DNA of 64,000 bases from Gaiellasilicea sp963763755 (lineage in GTDB: Bacteria; Actinomycetota; Thermoleophilia; Gaiellales; Gaiellaceae): NCBI GenBank assembly GCA_963763755.1, contig CAVXQE010000010.1, positions 186,001 through 250,000 of the forward strand, given 5' to 3'. Both the position numbers and the translations under genes were made by a program. Of the stretch, positions 8,894-17,695 are shown one piece after another. Position 1 is the first letter of the stretch, and each line of letters begins with the position of its first letter. Under the pieces are notes generated by a model, which was not told the origin of the DNA, did no database searches, and worked only from the letters and a program-made list of their open reading frames with translations.

Positions 8894-10099
8894 ATGCACG
8901 TAAGGCGTTGGAAGAGCGTCGCAACGTTCGCGGCGGCGACGACGGTCCTCGCGGTCTTCGCGAGCGGGGCGCAGGCACGGCCCGAAGCGGGCACGGGCAC
9001 GTCCGCCGAAGCCGCCTACAAGGTTGGGATCGTCTACTCGCGCACGGGCCTGCTCGCTGCCTACGGCGCCGAGTACATCCAGGGCCTGCGCTACGGGCTT
9101 GCGTATGCCACGAAGGGAACGATGAAGGTCAACGGCCGCTCGATCGAGCTGACGGTCGTCGACGACGGCACCGATCCGACGAAGGCCGTCGCAGCGGGCA
9201 AGGATCTGATCGGCAAGGGCTACAAGATCCTCGCCGGCAGCGTCTCGTCCGGCGTCGCGCTCCAGATGGCGCCGCTTGCCGAGCAGAACAAGGTGCTCTT
9301 CATCTCCGGCCCGGCGGCGACGGACGCCGTCACCGGCATCAACAAGTACACGTTCCGCTCAGGACGCCAGACCTACCAGGACGTGAAGACCGCCGCGACG
9401 TTCCTCAAGGGCGTCGGCAAGAAGGTCACCGTCTTCGCGCAGGACTCGGCCTTCGGCGTCGGCAACTACGCGGCCGTCAACTCGATCGTCGGCTCGCAGG
9501 GGCACACTGTCGGCCGCATGCTGGTGCCGCTCTCGGCGCAGGACTTCACGCCGTTCGCGCAGCAGGTGAAGCAGGCGAATCCTGACCTGCTCTTCGTCGC
9601 CTGGGCCGGCACGACGGCCCCCGCGATGTGGCGCGCGCTCGAGCAGCAGGGTGCCTTCGGCGTCTCGAACAAGATCACGACCGGCCTCGCAGAGCGTGCG
9701 ACATGGTCGACGTTCGGTGACGTGGCAGCGAAGATCGACTTCCTCTCGCACTACGTCTACACGGCGCCGAAGAACAGGGTGAACGACTTCCTCGTCAACT
9801 CGATGCGGAAGCGCAGCCAGGTGCCCGATCTCTTCACTCCGGACGGCTTCGTGGCCGGCCAGATGATCGTCCAGGCGCTCACGGGCGCCAAGGGCGACGA
9901 CGTCGACAAGATGATCACTGCACTCGAGGGCTGGAACTTCGTCGGCCCGAAGGGGCAGCAGTCGATCCGCGCGTCCGACCACGCCATGATCCAGCCGATG
10001 TTCCAGGTCAAGCTGGTCAAGGCTGCCAACGGCAAGTGGCAGCCGAAGGTGATCGCGCGAATCAGGGGCCAGTTCGTCGCCCCGCCGGAGAAGCGCTAG
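8894..10099 (+). CDS. livK: Branched-chain-amino-acid-type ABC transporter substrate-binding protein
   Basis: This secreted type-I periplasmic-binding-fold protein (Peripla_BP_6 / Leu-Ile-Val binding family, 401 residues) captures the transported ligand. It has a Sec signal peptide (MHVRRWKSVATFAA, cleavage after SGAQA) and no lipobox cysteine. The mature part opens AYKVGIVYSRTGLLAAYG, typical of the family. ATG 8894 is chosen for its strong ribosome site and the signal peptide. It heads a run of ten tightly packed genes to 17695. The ligand need not be an amino acid: the linked acyl-CoA synthetase points to an organic or aromatic acid. Confidence 0.88.
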   Translation: MHVRRWKSVATFAAATTVLAVFASGAQARPEAGTGTSAEAAYKVGIVYSRTGLLAAYGAEYIQGLRYGLAYATKGTMKVNGRSIELTVVDDGTDPTKAVAAGKDLIGKGYKILAGSVSSGVALQMAPLAEQNKVLFISGPAATDAVTGINKYTFRSGRQTYQDVKTAATFLKGVGKKVTVFAQDSAFGVGNYAAVNSIVGSQGHTVGRMLVPLSAQDFTPFAQQVKQANPDLLFVAWAGTTAPAMWRALEQQGAFGVSNKITTGLAERATWSTFGDVAAKIDFLSHYVYTAPKNRVNDFLVNSMRKRSQVPDLFTPDGFVAGQMIVQALTGAKGDDVDKMITALEGWNFVGPKGQQSIRASDHAMIQPMFQVKLVKAANGKWQPKVIARIRGQFVAPPEKR

Positions 10100-10121
10100 C
10101 GACACCCTGACCTCGGGGATC

Positions 10122-10883
10122 GTGGGTACCTCCACACCGATCCTCGCCACGCGGAGCCTCGGGCTTGACATCGGCGGCGCACGAATCGTCGCCGATGTCT
10201 CGCTCGATGTCTTCGCGGGCGAGTTCGTCGGGATCATCGGGCCGAACGGCGCCGGCAAGACCACGCTCTTCAACCTGCTCTCGGGGCTCCTACGCCCGAC
10301 TGCGGGGAGTGTCGAGCTGCACGGCCGTGACGTCACGGGCACGCCGCCGTATCGGCGCACCCGGGCCGGTCTGGGTCGCACCTTCCAGGTGTCGAGCGTC
10401 TTCCCACTCCTCTCGGTGCGGGAGAACGCGCGTCTCGCCGCGGAGGCCGAGCTCGGTGGCTCGCTTCGGATCTGGCGGCGGGCCGCATCGGTCCGCGAGG
10501 CGCTCGAGCGGGCCGAGCGTGCATTGGAGCGCGTCGGCTTGCACGCGCGGATGCTCTGGCCGGCCGGTCTGCTCTCCCACGGCGACAAGCGGAAGCTCGA
10601 GCTCGCGATGCTCCTCGCCGGCAAGCCGGATGTGATCTTGCTCGACGAGCCGATGGCAGGCGTCTCCGCCGAGGACGTCGACGAGCTCGTCGAGCTGATC
10701 CGGGCCGTGCACCTCGAGGAAGGCAAGACCGTGCTGATGGTCGAGCACCGCATGGAGGTGGTGATCGGGCTTGCCCAGAAGATCGCCGTCATGCACCATG
10801 GCGCGCTGCTCGCCTTCGACGAGCCCGACGCGGTGATGGCGAACGAGACGGTGCAGACCGCGTACCTGGGGGAGGCTCTGTGA
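10122..10883 (+). CDS. livG: LivG-type ABC transporter ATP-binding protein
   Basis: This is one of the two ATPase subunits driving the Liv-type importer. The 253-residue protein has Walker A GPNGAGKTT, a family-typical deviating signature LLSHGDKRKLELAM, Walker B VILLDEPMAGV and the H-loop in MVEHRMEVV. The start is GTG, 22 bp after the binding-protein gene. The stop overlaps the next ATPase gene by 4 bp. Confidence 0.92.
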   Translation: MGTSTPILATRSLGLDIGGARIVADVSLDVFAGEFVGIIGPNGAGKTTLFNLLSGLLRPTAGSVELHGRDVTGTPPYRRTRAGLGRTFQVSSVFPLLSVRENARLAAEAELGGSLRIWRRAASVREALERAERALERVGLHARMLWPAGLLSHGDKRKLELAMLLAGKPDVILLDEPMAGVSAEDVDELVELIRAVHLEEGKTVLMVEHRMEVVIGLAQKIAVMHHGALLAFDEPDAVMANETVQTAYLGEAL

Positions 10884-11593
10884 ACGTTTCGCAGCCGCTG
10901 ATCCGGGTCGACGACCTGCACGTCCACCTCGGCGAGTCGCACGTCCTCCAGGGTGTCTCATTCGACGTTCCCGAGGGTGGCGTGACCGCCCTGCTCGGCC
11001 GGAACGGCGTCGGCAAGACGACGACGCTGCGGGCGATGATGGGGCTCGTGCCGCGCCGCGGCACCGTCACGCTCTCGGGCGAGGAGCTGACCCGCCTGCC
11101 GACGTACCAGGTCGTGCGGCGCGGGATCGGCTACGTGCCCGAGGACCGCGACGTGTTCGCCGGCCTGACGGTGGACGAGAACCTGCGCCTTGCCGAGCGG
11201 AACGGAAATCCGCGCTACGAGCTCGTCTACGAGCTCTTCCCGGAGCTCGAGACGCGGGGCGGGCAGAAGGCCGGCACGCTCTCGGGCGGCCAGCAGCAAA
11301 TGGTCGCCATCGCGCGGGCGCTCTTGAACGAGAACCAGGTGCTACTGGTCGACGAGCCGACGAAAGGGCTCGCGCCCCTGCTCGTGACCGAGGTGGCGGC
11401 GGCGATCGAGCGTGTGGCCGAGCTCGCGACGGTGCTGCTCGTCGAGCAGAACCTGGCCGTCGTCGCACGAGTCGCACGGCAGGTGGTGGTGCTCGACGTC
11501 GGACGTGTCGTCCACAGCGGCCCAGCCGCCGAGCTCCTCGGCGATCCGGAGCGCATCCGCGCGCTCCTCGGCGTGCACGGAGGCGGGCATTGA
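10880..11593 (+). CDS. livF: LivF-type ABC transporter ATP-binding protein
   Basis: This is the second ATPase of the importer, 237 residues. It has Walker A GRNGVGKTT, signature LSGGQQQMVAIARAL, Walker B LLVDEPTKGLAP and H-loop LLVEQNLAVV. The canonical LSGGQ here and the LSHGD in LivG match the usual LivF/LivG division. Both ends overlap neighbours by 4 bp. Confidence 0.93.
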   Translation: MNVSQPLIRVDDLHVHLGESHVLQGVSFDVPEGGVTALLGRNGVGKTTTLRAMMGLVPRRGTVTLSGEELTRLPTYQVVRRGIGYVPEDRDVFAGLTVDENLRLAERNGNPRYELVYELFPELETRGGQKAGTLSGGQQQMVAIARALLNENQVLLVDEPTKGLAPLLVTEVAAAIERVAELATVLLVEQNLAVVARVARQVVVLDVGRVVHSGPAAELLGDPERIRALLGVHGGGH

Positions 11594-12471
11594 GCACGTT
11601 CGTGTTGCTGACGATCACGGGGCTGGGGCTAGGCGCCATGTACTTCCTGATCGCCTCCGGCCTCTCGCTGATCTACGGCCTCATGGGCGTGCTCAACTTC
11701 GCGCACGGCGCTCTCCTCACCGTCGGCGCTTACGCGACCTGGTGGATGTCGACCCAGGTCGGGGGCGGTTCCGGCACGAAGCTGATCGTGGCCGCGATCT
11801 TCGGCATCGCCGTTGGAGCCGTGCTCGCAGCCTTGGTCGAGCTCGTCTTGATCCGGCCGCTCTACCTGCGACCGATCGAGCAGGTGCTCGTCACGGTCGG
11901 TCTCGCGCTCGCCCTCAACGCCCTGGTCGAGGCGATCTGGGGCTTCGACGCGCGGCCGTTCCCGGTTCCCGCCTGGATGATCGACACGACGTCGATCCTC
12001 GGCGCGTCGATCCCGAACGACCGGTTCGTCGAGATCGCCGCTGCGGGGCTCGTACTCATCGGCCTGACCGCGTTCCTCCGGTACACGCGTTACGGGCTGA
12101 TCATCCGCGCTGGCGTCGAGGACCGCGCGATGGTCACAGCGCTCGGAATCGACGTTCGCAAGGCGTTCACTCTCGTGTTCGCGCTCGGCGGCGCGGCGGC
12201 TGCGCTCGCAGGCGTGCTCTCCGGGGTCTACTTCGGTGTCGTCGACCCGGCCCGGGGCACGTCGCTCCTGATCTTCGCCTTCATCGTCGTCGTGATCGGC
12301 GGCTTCGGTTCGATCGGCGGTACGGCTGTTGCCGCCGTGGCTGTCGGCCTCCTCCAGCAGTACGCGAATTACTACGCCTCGAGCGGGCTCGGCGATCTCG
12401 CTGTCGTTCTCCTACTCGCGATCGTGCTCCTGATCAAGCCCGAAGGGCTCTCTCCCAAGGTGGCGCATTGA
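11590..12471 (+). CDS. livH: LivH-type ABC transporter permease
   Basis: This membrane channel subunit (293 residues) has about eight hydrophobic helices. MYFLIASGLSLIYGLMGVLNFAHGA at the N terminus is the LivH family pattern, as is VIGGFGSIGGTAVAA near the C terminus. It starts at TTG 11590 inside the stop of livF and its TGA overlaps the TTG start of livM, so translation is coupled. Confidence 0.92.
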   Translation: MSTFVLLTITGLGLGAMYFLIASGLSLIYGLMGVLNFAHGALLTVGAYATWWMSTQVGGGSGTKLIVAAIFGIAVGAVLAALVELVLIRPLYLRPIEQVLVTVGLALALNALVEAIWGFDARPFPVPAWMIDTTSILGASIPNDRFVEIAAAGLVLIGLTAFLRYTRYGLIIRAGVEDRAMVTALGIDVRKAFTLVFALGGAAAALAGVLSGVYFGVVDPARGTSLLIFAFIVVVIGGFGSIGGTAVAAVAVGLLQQYANYYASSGLGDLAVVLLLAIVLLIKPEGLSPKVAH

Positions 12472-13496
12472 CCCGCCTGCGCCCGTTCCTGGTACCGGCG
12501 CTGCTTCTCGTGGGGTTCGCGCTCGTGCCGAAGCTCTCGCTCGATCTTCCGATCCTGTTCGGAGGGCCGCTGGACAGCCCGGGCACGCTCGGGCTGCTCG
12601 CGCTCTGCCTCGTCTTCGCAGGCGTCGCGCTCACGTACGACCTCCTCTTCGGCTTCACCGGCCTCCTCTCGTTCGGTCACGCCCTGTACTTCGCGATCGG
12701 CGCGTACCTGACCACGATCGCGCTGACGAAGTGGGAGTGGGGGCTGGCGCCGACGCTGCTCGTGGTCGTGGGCGTCGGGATTCTCGTGCCACTCCTCCTC
12801 GGCGCGATCAGTCTCCGCGTCAGCGGCATCGCGTTCGCGATGGTGACGCTCGCATTCGCGCAGGCCGGGACCGTGCTCGTGCAGAAGAATCCGAACGGGC
12901 TGACCGGCGGGGAGGAAGGGCTCGGCCTCAACTTCGAGGCGATCCCGGATGTGTTCGTGGGAGTCGTGAATACACAGAACCTCTACTGGCTGGCTCTCGG
13001 CTACACCGCGGTCGTGTTCCTGATCGCTCGCTGGGCGATCAACAGCTCGCCGGGGCACGTCTGGCAGGCGATCCGGGAGAACGAGCGCCGGGTCGAGGTG
13101 ATCGGCCTGCAGCCCCTCTGGTTCAAGCTGCTCGTCTTCGTGCTCGCCTCGTTCCTCGCGACCGTCGGCGGCGTGATCTGGCTGATCGTTCTCGGCACGG
13201 GCGCGTCGCCGCAGATCACGACTGCGACCTTCACTCTCACGTTCCTCGTGATGGTCGTGATCGGTGGGGCGGGAACGCGCTACGGCGCGCTGCTCGGCGG
13301 CTTTCTCTACACACTCGCCGACCAGCGGCTGGGAGCGCTCGCGGGCTCCTCGACCATCGATGATCTACCGTCCGTGCTGTCGACCCCGCTCTCCGAGCCC
13401 CTCTTCATTCTCGGGACGCTCTTCATCCTGCTGGTCTTCTTCGTGCCGGGTGGGCTGGCGAGCCTCGGACATCGGCGCAGGCGGGTGCGAGCGTGA
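12468..13496 (+). CDS. livM: LivM-type ABC transporter permease
   Basis: This is the second permease subunit (342 residues, about nine to ten hydrophobic helices). LLFGFTGLLSFGHALYFAIG and VIGGAGTRYGALLGG are the LivM signatures, and a short basic tail (RRRRVRA) ends the protein. TTG 12468 is chosen because it overlaps the livH stop by 4 bp and precedes a helix directly; the open frame continues upstream only as a shadow of livH and livF. The stop overlaps the hydrolase start by 4 bp. Confidence 0.92.
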   Translation: MTRLRPFLVPALLLVGFALVPKLSLDLPILFGGPLDSPGTLGLLALCLVFAGVALTYDLLFGFTGLLSFGHALYFAIGAYLTTIALTKWEWGLAPTLLVVVGVGILVPLLLGAISLRVSGIAFAMVTLAFAQAGTVLVQKNPNGLTGGEEGLGLNFEAIPDVFVGVVNTQNLYWLALGYTAVVFLIARWAINSSPGHVWQAIRENERRVEVIGLQPLWFKLLVFVLASFLATVGGVIWLIVLGTGASPQITTATFTLTFLVMVVIGGAGTRYGALLGGFLYTLADQRLGALAGSSTIDDLPSVLSTPLSEPLFILGTLFILLVFFVPGGLASLGHRRRRVRA

Positions 13497-14234
13497 AGAT
13501 CGCCTGGGAGCGCCACGGGGCTGGGCCACCCGTGCTGCTGATCCACGGCCTCGGCTATGCGCGCTGGGGCTGGGAGCCCGTGGTCGAGCCGCTCGCCCGC
13601 ACCTTCGAGACGATCCTGTTCGACAACCGCGGCGTCGGCGAGAGTGACGCGCCCCCCGGCCCGTACACCGCCGCCGAGATGGCCGCCGACGCCGTGCAGG
13701 TCCTCGACGAGGCGGGAGTGGAGCGCGCGCACGTGGTCGGCACAAGCCTTGGCGGGATGATCGCGCAGGAGCTCGCACTCGCCTATCCAGAGCGGGTCGA
13801 CAGGCTCGTGCTCGCCTGCACGACTCCGGGAGGACCGCAGGCGTTCCCGATGCCGCAGAGAACGGTCGAGTTGATGCAGGCGCGCGCCACTCTCCGCGAG
13901 TTCACCGAGAACGCGCTCGAGCCGGACCCGCGCCTCGAGCTCGTCGACCGCATCCTCGTGCACCGCGAGCGCACCGCGCAGGGATTCGAAGCCTGGTCGG
14001 CGCAGGCGGCCGCAGGGGCGACCTTCGACACCCACGACCGGCTCGCGCTCGCTCGCCGCACCGACGCTCGTGCAGCACGGTGACGGAGACCTTGTCGTCG
14101 ATCCCCGCAACGCAGACCTGCTCGCCGAGGCGATTCCCGATGCTCGCGTCTCCATCTACTCCGGCTGCGGCCATCTGTTCATGTGGCAGGAGCCCGAAAG
14201 GTTCGTCCGCGAGCTGGAGGAGTTCCTGTGCTGA
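13493..14234 (+). CDS. Alpha/beta hydrolase, frameshifted
   Basis: This is an alpha/beta-hydrolase of about 246 residues (esterase, lactonase or C-C hydrolase type). LLIHGLGYARWGWEP forms the oxyanion-hole region, GTSLGGM the nucleophile elbow, HGDGDLVVDP holds the acid and GCGHLFMWQEP the catalytic His. The frame stops at 14083, but the acid and His motifs continue in the next frame to TGA 14234. The change lies in the repetitive stretch near 14040-14055 and equals one extra base. The restored stop overlaps the GTG of the next gene, as every other junction in this operon does, which supports the repair. The substrate is unknown; hydrolysis of an imported ester or lactone is plausible. Confidence 0.8.
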
Positions 14235-15682
14235 CGCTCGGCCGCTGGATCAGCGACCGCGCACGGGCGACGCCCGGTCGCGTGGCGATCGATTTCCGCA
14301 ACGAGAAGACGACCTACGGGGAGCTCGACGAGCGCTCCGACCGGCTCGCGGCAGGCTTCCTGGCGGCCGGTCTCGTCCCCGGCGACCGCGTCGCGACGCT
14401 GACCGGAACGAGCCCCGAGCACGTCGTCGTCTTCTTCGCCTGTGCGAAGGCCGGACTGATCCTGATGCCGCTGAACACGCGCCTGGCCGGGCCGGAGCTC
14501 AGCTACCAGCTCGCCGACGCCGAGCCTGCCGTCCTCCTCTGCTCCGACGAGCACGCCGAGACCGCCGCCGCGCTCCACCCGCGGACTGCCGGGCTGGAGG
14601 AGCTTGTGTTTCAGAAACACAAGCCAGTTCCCCCGCCGGCCGATGACGATGGGCTCTTGCTCGTCTACACCTCGGGCACGACCGGTAAGCCGAAAGGCGC
14701 GCTCCTCACACACGCGAACTGCTTCTGGACGAATCTGTCCTTCGACCGGGTGGCCGGTGTGTCCGGCGAGGACACCGTGCTGCAGGTGCTGCCGCAGTTC
14801 CACGTCGGCGGCTGGAACGTGCAGCCGCTGCTCGCCTGGTGGAAAGGCGCAACCGTCGTGCTGGAGCCGGCCTTCGATCCCGCGCGCGCGCTCGAGCTGA
14901 TTGCCGAGAAGCACGTGACCTCGATGATGGGCGTTCCCGCGACATACCTCTTCATGGCGCAGGATCCCGGGTTCGCGACGGCCGACCTCTGGTCGCTGCG
15001 CCGCGCCGTCGTGGGCGGCGCGCCGATGCCCGAGGCGCTGCTCGAAGCCTGGCACGAGCGCGGCGTCGAGATCGTTCAGGGCTATGGGCTGACCGAGGCG
15101 GCGCCCAACGTCCTCTGCCTGCCGCCCGAGGACGCGGCGCGCAAGCGCGGCTTCGCCGGCAAGCCGTACCCGCATGTCGACGTCGCCCTGCGCGATCCGG
15201 AGACCGGTCGCCACCTCGACGGCGTGGCCGAGGGAGAGCTCGTCGTCCAGGGACCGAACGTCTTCGCCGGCTACTGGCGTAACCCGGAGGCGACGAAGGC
15301 CGCCTTCGCCGACGGCTGGCTGCTGACCGGAGACGTCGCGGCTCGCGACGGGGAGGGCTACTACCGAATCGTTGGGCGGACGAAGGACATGGTCATCTCG
15401 GGCGGCGAGAACGTCTATCCAGCCGAGATCGAGAACGTCCTGCACGAGCACCCAGCGGTCGCCGAGGCTGCGGTCGTCGGCGTGCCCGACGAGCGCTGGG
15501 GCGAGGCATGTCTTGCGTTCGTCGTGCCGGACGGGGACGCGACCGAGGAGGCACTCCTCGAGCACTGTCGCTCGCGCCTCGCCCGCTACAAGGTCCCTCG
15601 GGGCATCCGCTTCGTCGAGTCGCTGCCGCGCAACGCGCTCGACAAGGTCGTCAAGTCAGAGCTGCTGGAGCGTGTCCGGTGA
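14228..15682 (+). CDS. Acyl-CoA synthetase (AMP-forming)
   Basis: This enzyme activates a carboxylic acid to its CoA thioester through an acyl-AMP. The 484-residue ANL-superfamily protein has the P-loop YTSGTTGKPKGALLTH, YGLTEAAPN, the hinge region GWLLTGDVA followed by RTKDMVISGGENVYP, and the catalytic C-terminal Lys in NALDKVVKSEL. GTG 14228 is chosen because it overlaps the hydrolase stop and starts the LTLGRWISDRA block typical of the family. The acid specificity cannot be read from motifs. Confidence 0.9.
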   Translation: MLTLGRWISDRARATPGRVAIDFRNEKTTYGELDERSDRLAAGFLAAGLVPGDRVATLTGTSPEHVVVFFACAKAGLILMPLNTRLAGPELSYQLADAEPAVLLCSDEHAETAAALHPRTAGLEELVFQKHKPVPPPADDDGLLLVYTSGTTGKPKGALLTHANCFWTNLSFDRVAGVSGEDTVLQVLPQFHVGGWNVQPLLAWWKGATVVLEPAFDPARALELIAEKHVTSMMGVPATYLFMAQDPGFATADLWSLRRAVVGGAPMPEALLEAWHERGVEIVQGYGLTEAAPNVLCLPPEDAARKRGFAGKPYPHVDVALRDPETGRHLDGVAEGELVVQGPNVFAGYWRNPEATKAAFADGWLLTGDVAARDGEGYYRIVGRTKDMVISGGENVYPAEIENVLHEHPAVAEAAVVGVPDERWGEACLAFVVPDGDATEEALLEHCRSRLARYKVPRGIRFVESLPRNALDKVVKSELLERVR

Positions 15683-16275
15683 AGGCGTTGACCGCCCGCG
15701 GCGCGCGCACTCGCCAGAAGCTGCTCGAGTCCGCGGAGCAGATCTTCGCCGAGCTCGGCTACCACGACGCCTCGATCGTGAAGATCACGGAGGCGGCGGG
15801 GGTCGGCCAGGGCACCTTCTACCTCTACTTCTCGGGCAAGAAGGAGGTCTTCGAAGAGGTGGTGCTCGACCTCAACTCGCGCGTCCGCCACGCGATGACC
15901 GAGGCCGCCGAGCAGGGCACGACCCGTGCCGAGCGCGAGCTGCTCGGCTTCGGCGCGTTCTTCCGCTTCACGGCGGATCATCCCGCGCTGTACCGGATCA
16001 TCCGGCAGGCCGAGTTCGTCTCCCCGGAGACGCTCGTCGTGCACTACGAGCGGCTGATGCGCCCGTACGCAGTGGGGCTGGAACAGGCCATGGACGCGGG
16101 CGAGATCGCGGCAGGCGATCCCGAGGTGCTTGCGTGGAGCCTGATGGGGATCGGCGAGCTCGTCGGTATGCGCTGGATCCTCTGGAACGGCGACAACGGG
16201 ATGCCGGAGGCGGTCTTCGACGAGCTGGCGCGGATCATCGTCCGGACGCTCGGGGCCAGGGACATCGACCCGTGA
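15679..16275 (+). CDS. TetR-family transcriptional regulator
   Basis: This 198-residue protein has an N-terminal helix-turn-helix: ILDA-like helix KLLESAEQIFAELGYHDAS, then VKITEAAGVGQGTFYLYFSGKKE, the TetR recognition helix and the YxYF motif. The ligand-binding C-terminal part is all helical and variable. Its place inside the operon with 4-bp overlaps on both sides suggests it senses an acyl-CoA and controls this operon, as FadR/PaaR-type TetR proteins do; that is inference. Confidence 0.9.
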   Translation: MKALTARGARTRQKLLESAEQIFAELGYHDASIVKITEAAGVGQGTFYLYFSGKKEVFEEVVLDLNSRVRHAMTEAAEQGTTRAERELLGFGAFFRFTADHPALYRIIRQAEFVSPETLVVHYERLMRPYAVGLEQAMDAGEIAAGDPEVLAWSLMGIGELVGMRWILWNGDNGMPEAVFDELARIIVRTLGARDIDP

Positions 16276-17264
16276 GCATCGGGATCGCGGCAACCGCGAC
16301 CTACCTGCCTGAGAACTGGATGAGCGCGGCCGAGGTCTCGGAGGCGAGCTCGATCCCCGAGCAGGTGATCCTCGAGAAGTTCGGGTTGCGCGGGAAGCAC
16401 ATCGCTGCTCCGGACGAGCATGTCAGCGACATGTCCGTCGAGGCGGCTTCTCGTCTGCTCGGCCAGCACGACCTCGATCCGGCCGAGATCGACGTCGTTC
16501 TCTACTACGGGTCGCTCTGGAAGGACTATCCGGTCTGGCAGGCGGCGCCGTGGATCGCACACCGGCTCGGCTGCGTGAACGCCTACGCGCTCGAGTATGC
16601 GAACGTCTCCTGCGGCACGCCGGTCGCGCTGCGGCTGGCTCGTAACTTCCTGCTCGCCGAGCCGGAACTCCGGAACGTGCTGATCGTGGCTGCCTGCCGC
16701 GAGTCGTACCTCCTGGACTACACGAACGAGCGCTCGCGCTTCATGTTCAACTTCGGCGACGGCGCGGTCGCCGGGCTGCTCACGCGCGACGCCCCGCACG
16801 AGCTGCTCGGCTGCCATGCGCTCACGGACGGCTCGTTCTCCCTGCAGGTGAAAGTCCCGGCCGGAGGCTCGGTCGAGCCCGCGTCTGCGGAGAGCGTCGC
16901 CGGCCGGCGGCACTTCCTCGACGTTGCGGATCCCGCGCAGATGAAGGGTGGGCTCGACGAGGTCAGCCTGTCGAACTTCGTCAGCGCTGCCCGCGGCGCA
17001 GTCGAGCGCTCGGGTGCGACACTTGCGGACGTCTCCTACCTCTGTGGGATCCATATGAAGCGCTCGATGCACGAAGCGATCGTCGAAGGACTCGGTGGGC
17101 CGCGCGCCGCCTATCTCGACGACACCGGTCACATGAGTGGGGTCGACTCGCTGCTTGCGCTCGACCGCGCGGCGCGGGCCGGCGAGCTCCACGACGGCGA
17201 TCTCGTCCTGCTGCTCGCAGCGGGTACGGGCTACACCTGGGCGGCGGCGGTGGTCAGGTGGTAG
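16272..17264 (+). CDS. FabH-like ketoacyl synthase III family protein
   Basis: This thiolase-fold protein of 330 residues carries the acyl-accepting Cys in ANVSCGTPVAL and a His in CGIHMKRSMHEA. The Asn of the FabH Cys-His-Asn triad is not where expected: the usual GNTSAA position reads DDTGHMSGVDS. The C terminus GTGYTWAAAVVRW is typical of a group of FabH homologues outside fatty-acid initiation. It may condense, or thiolytically process, the CoA ester made by the upstream synthetase. It overlaps the TetR gene by 4 bp and the MaoC gene by 7 bp. Confidence 0.82.
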   Translation: MSIGIAATATYLPENWMSAAEVSEASSIPEQVILEKFGLRGKHIAAPDEHVSDMSVEAASRLLGQHDLDPAEIDVVLYYGSLWKDYPVWQAAPWIAHRLGCVNAYALEYANVSCGTPVALRLARNFLLAEPELRNVLIVAACRESYLLDYTNERSRFMFNFGDGAVAGLLTRDAPHELLGCHALTDGSFSLQVKVPAGGSVEPASAESVAGRRHFLDVADPAQMKGGLDEVSLSNFVSAARGAVERSGATLADVSYLCGIHMKRSMHEAIVEGLGGPRAAYLDDTGHMSGVDSLLALDRAARAGELHDGDLVLLLAAGTGYTWAAAVVRW

Positions 17265-17695
17265 TCGAGGATCTGATCGGGCAGGAGCTCGTGTCGCCGT
17301 GGCGCGAGATCGAGCAGTCGCGGATCGACGAGTTCGCGCACGCGACCGACGACGCACAGTGGATCCACACCGACCCCGAGCAGGCCGCGGCAGGCCCGTT
17401 CGGGACGACGATCGCGCACGGCTTCCTGACGCTCTCGCTGATCGTGCCGATGTTCGCGGAGGCGCTGCCCCCGCTCGAGGGCTACGGGATGTCGCTGAAC
17501 TACGGGCTCAACCGGGTCCGCTTCACATCCCCGGTGCCGTCGGGCTCGCGCATCCGCGGCCGTTTCCGGGTCGAGGACGTAGAGGATGTCGCCGGCGGCA
17601 AGCAGGGTCGCATCGCGGCGACGATCGAGCTCGAAGGCCAGGAGAAGCCGGCGTGCGTCGCCGAGGTGCTCTTCCGCTGGCTCAATCCAGGCTGA
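17258..17695 (+). CDS. MaoC-like (R)-specific enoyl-CoA hydratase
   Basis: This 145-residue hot-dog-fold protein has the MaoC hydratase 2 motif: FAHATDDAQWIHTDPE holds the catalytic Asp and His, and FGTTIAHGFLTLSL the closing segment. It would hydrate or dehydrate an enoyl/hydroxyacyl-CoA. It is the last gene of the Liv/acyl-CoA operon and overlaps the convergent metallo-hydrolase by 14 bp at its 3' end. Confidence 0.9.
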   Translation: MVVEDLIGQELVSPWREIEQSRIDEFAHATDDAQWIHTDPEQAAAGPFGTTIAHGFLTLSLIVPMFAEALPPLEGYGMSLNYGLNRVRFTSPVPSGSRIRGRFRVEDVEDVAGGKQGRIAATIELEGQEKPACVAEVLFRWLNPG

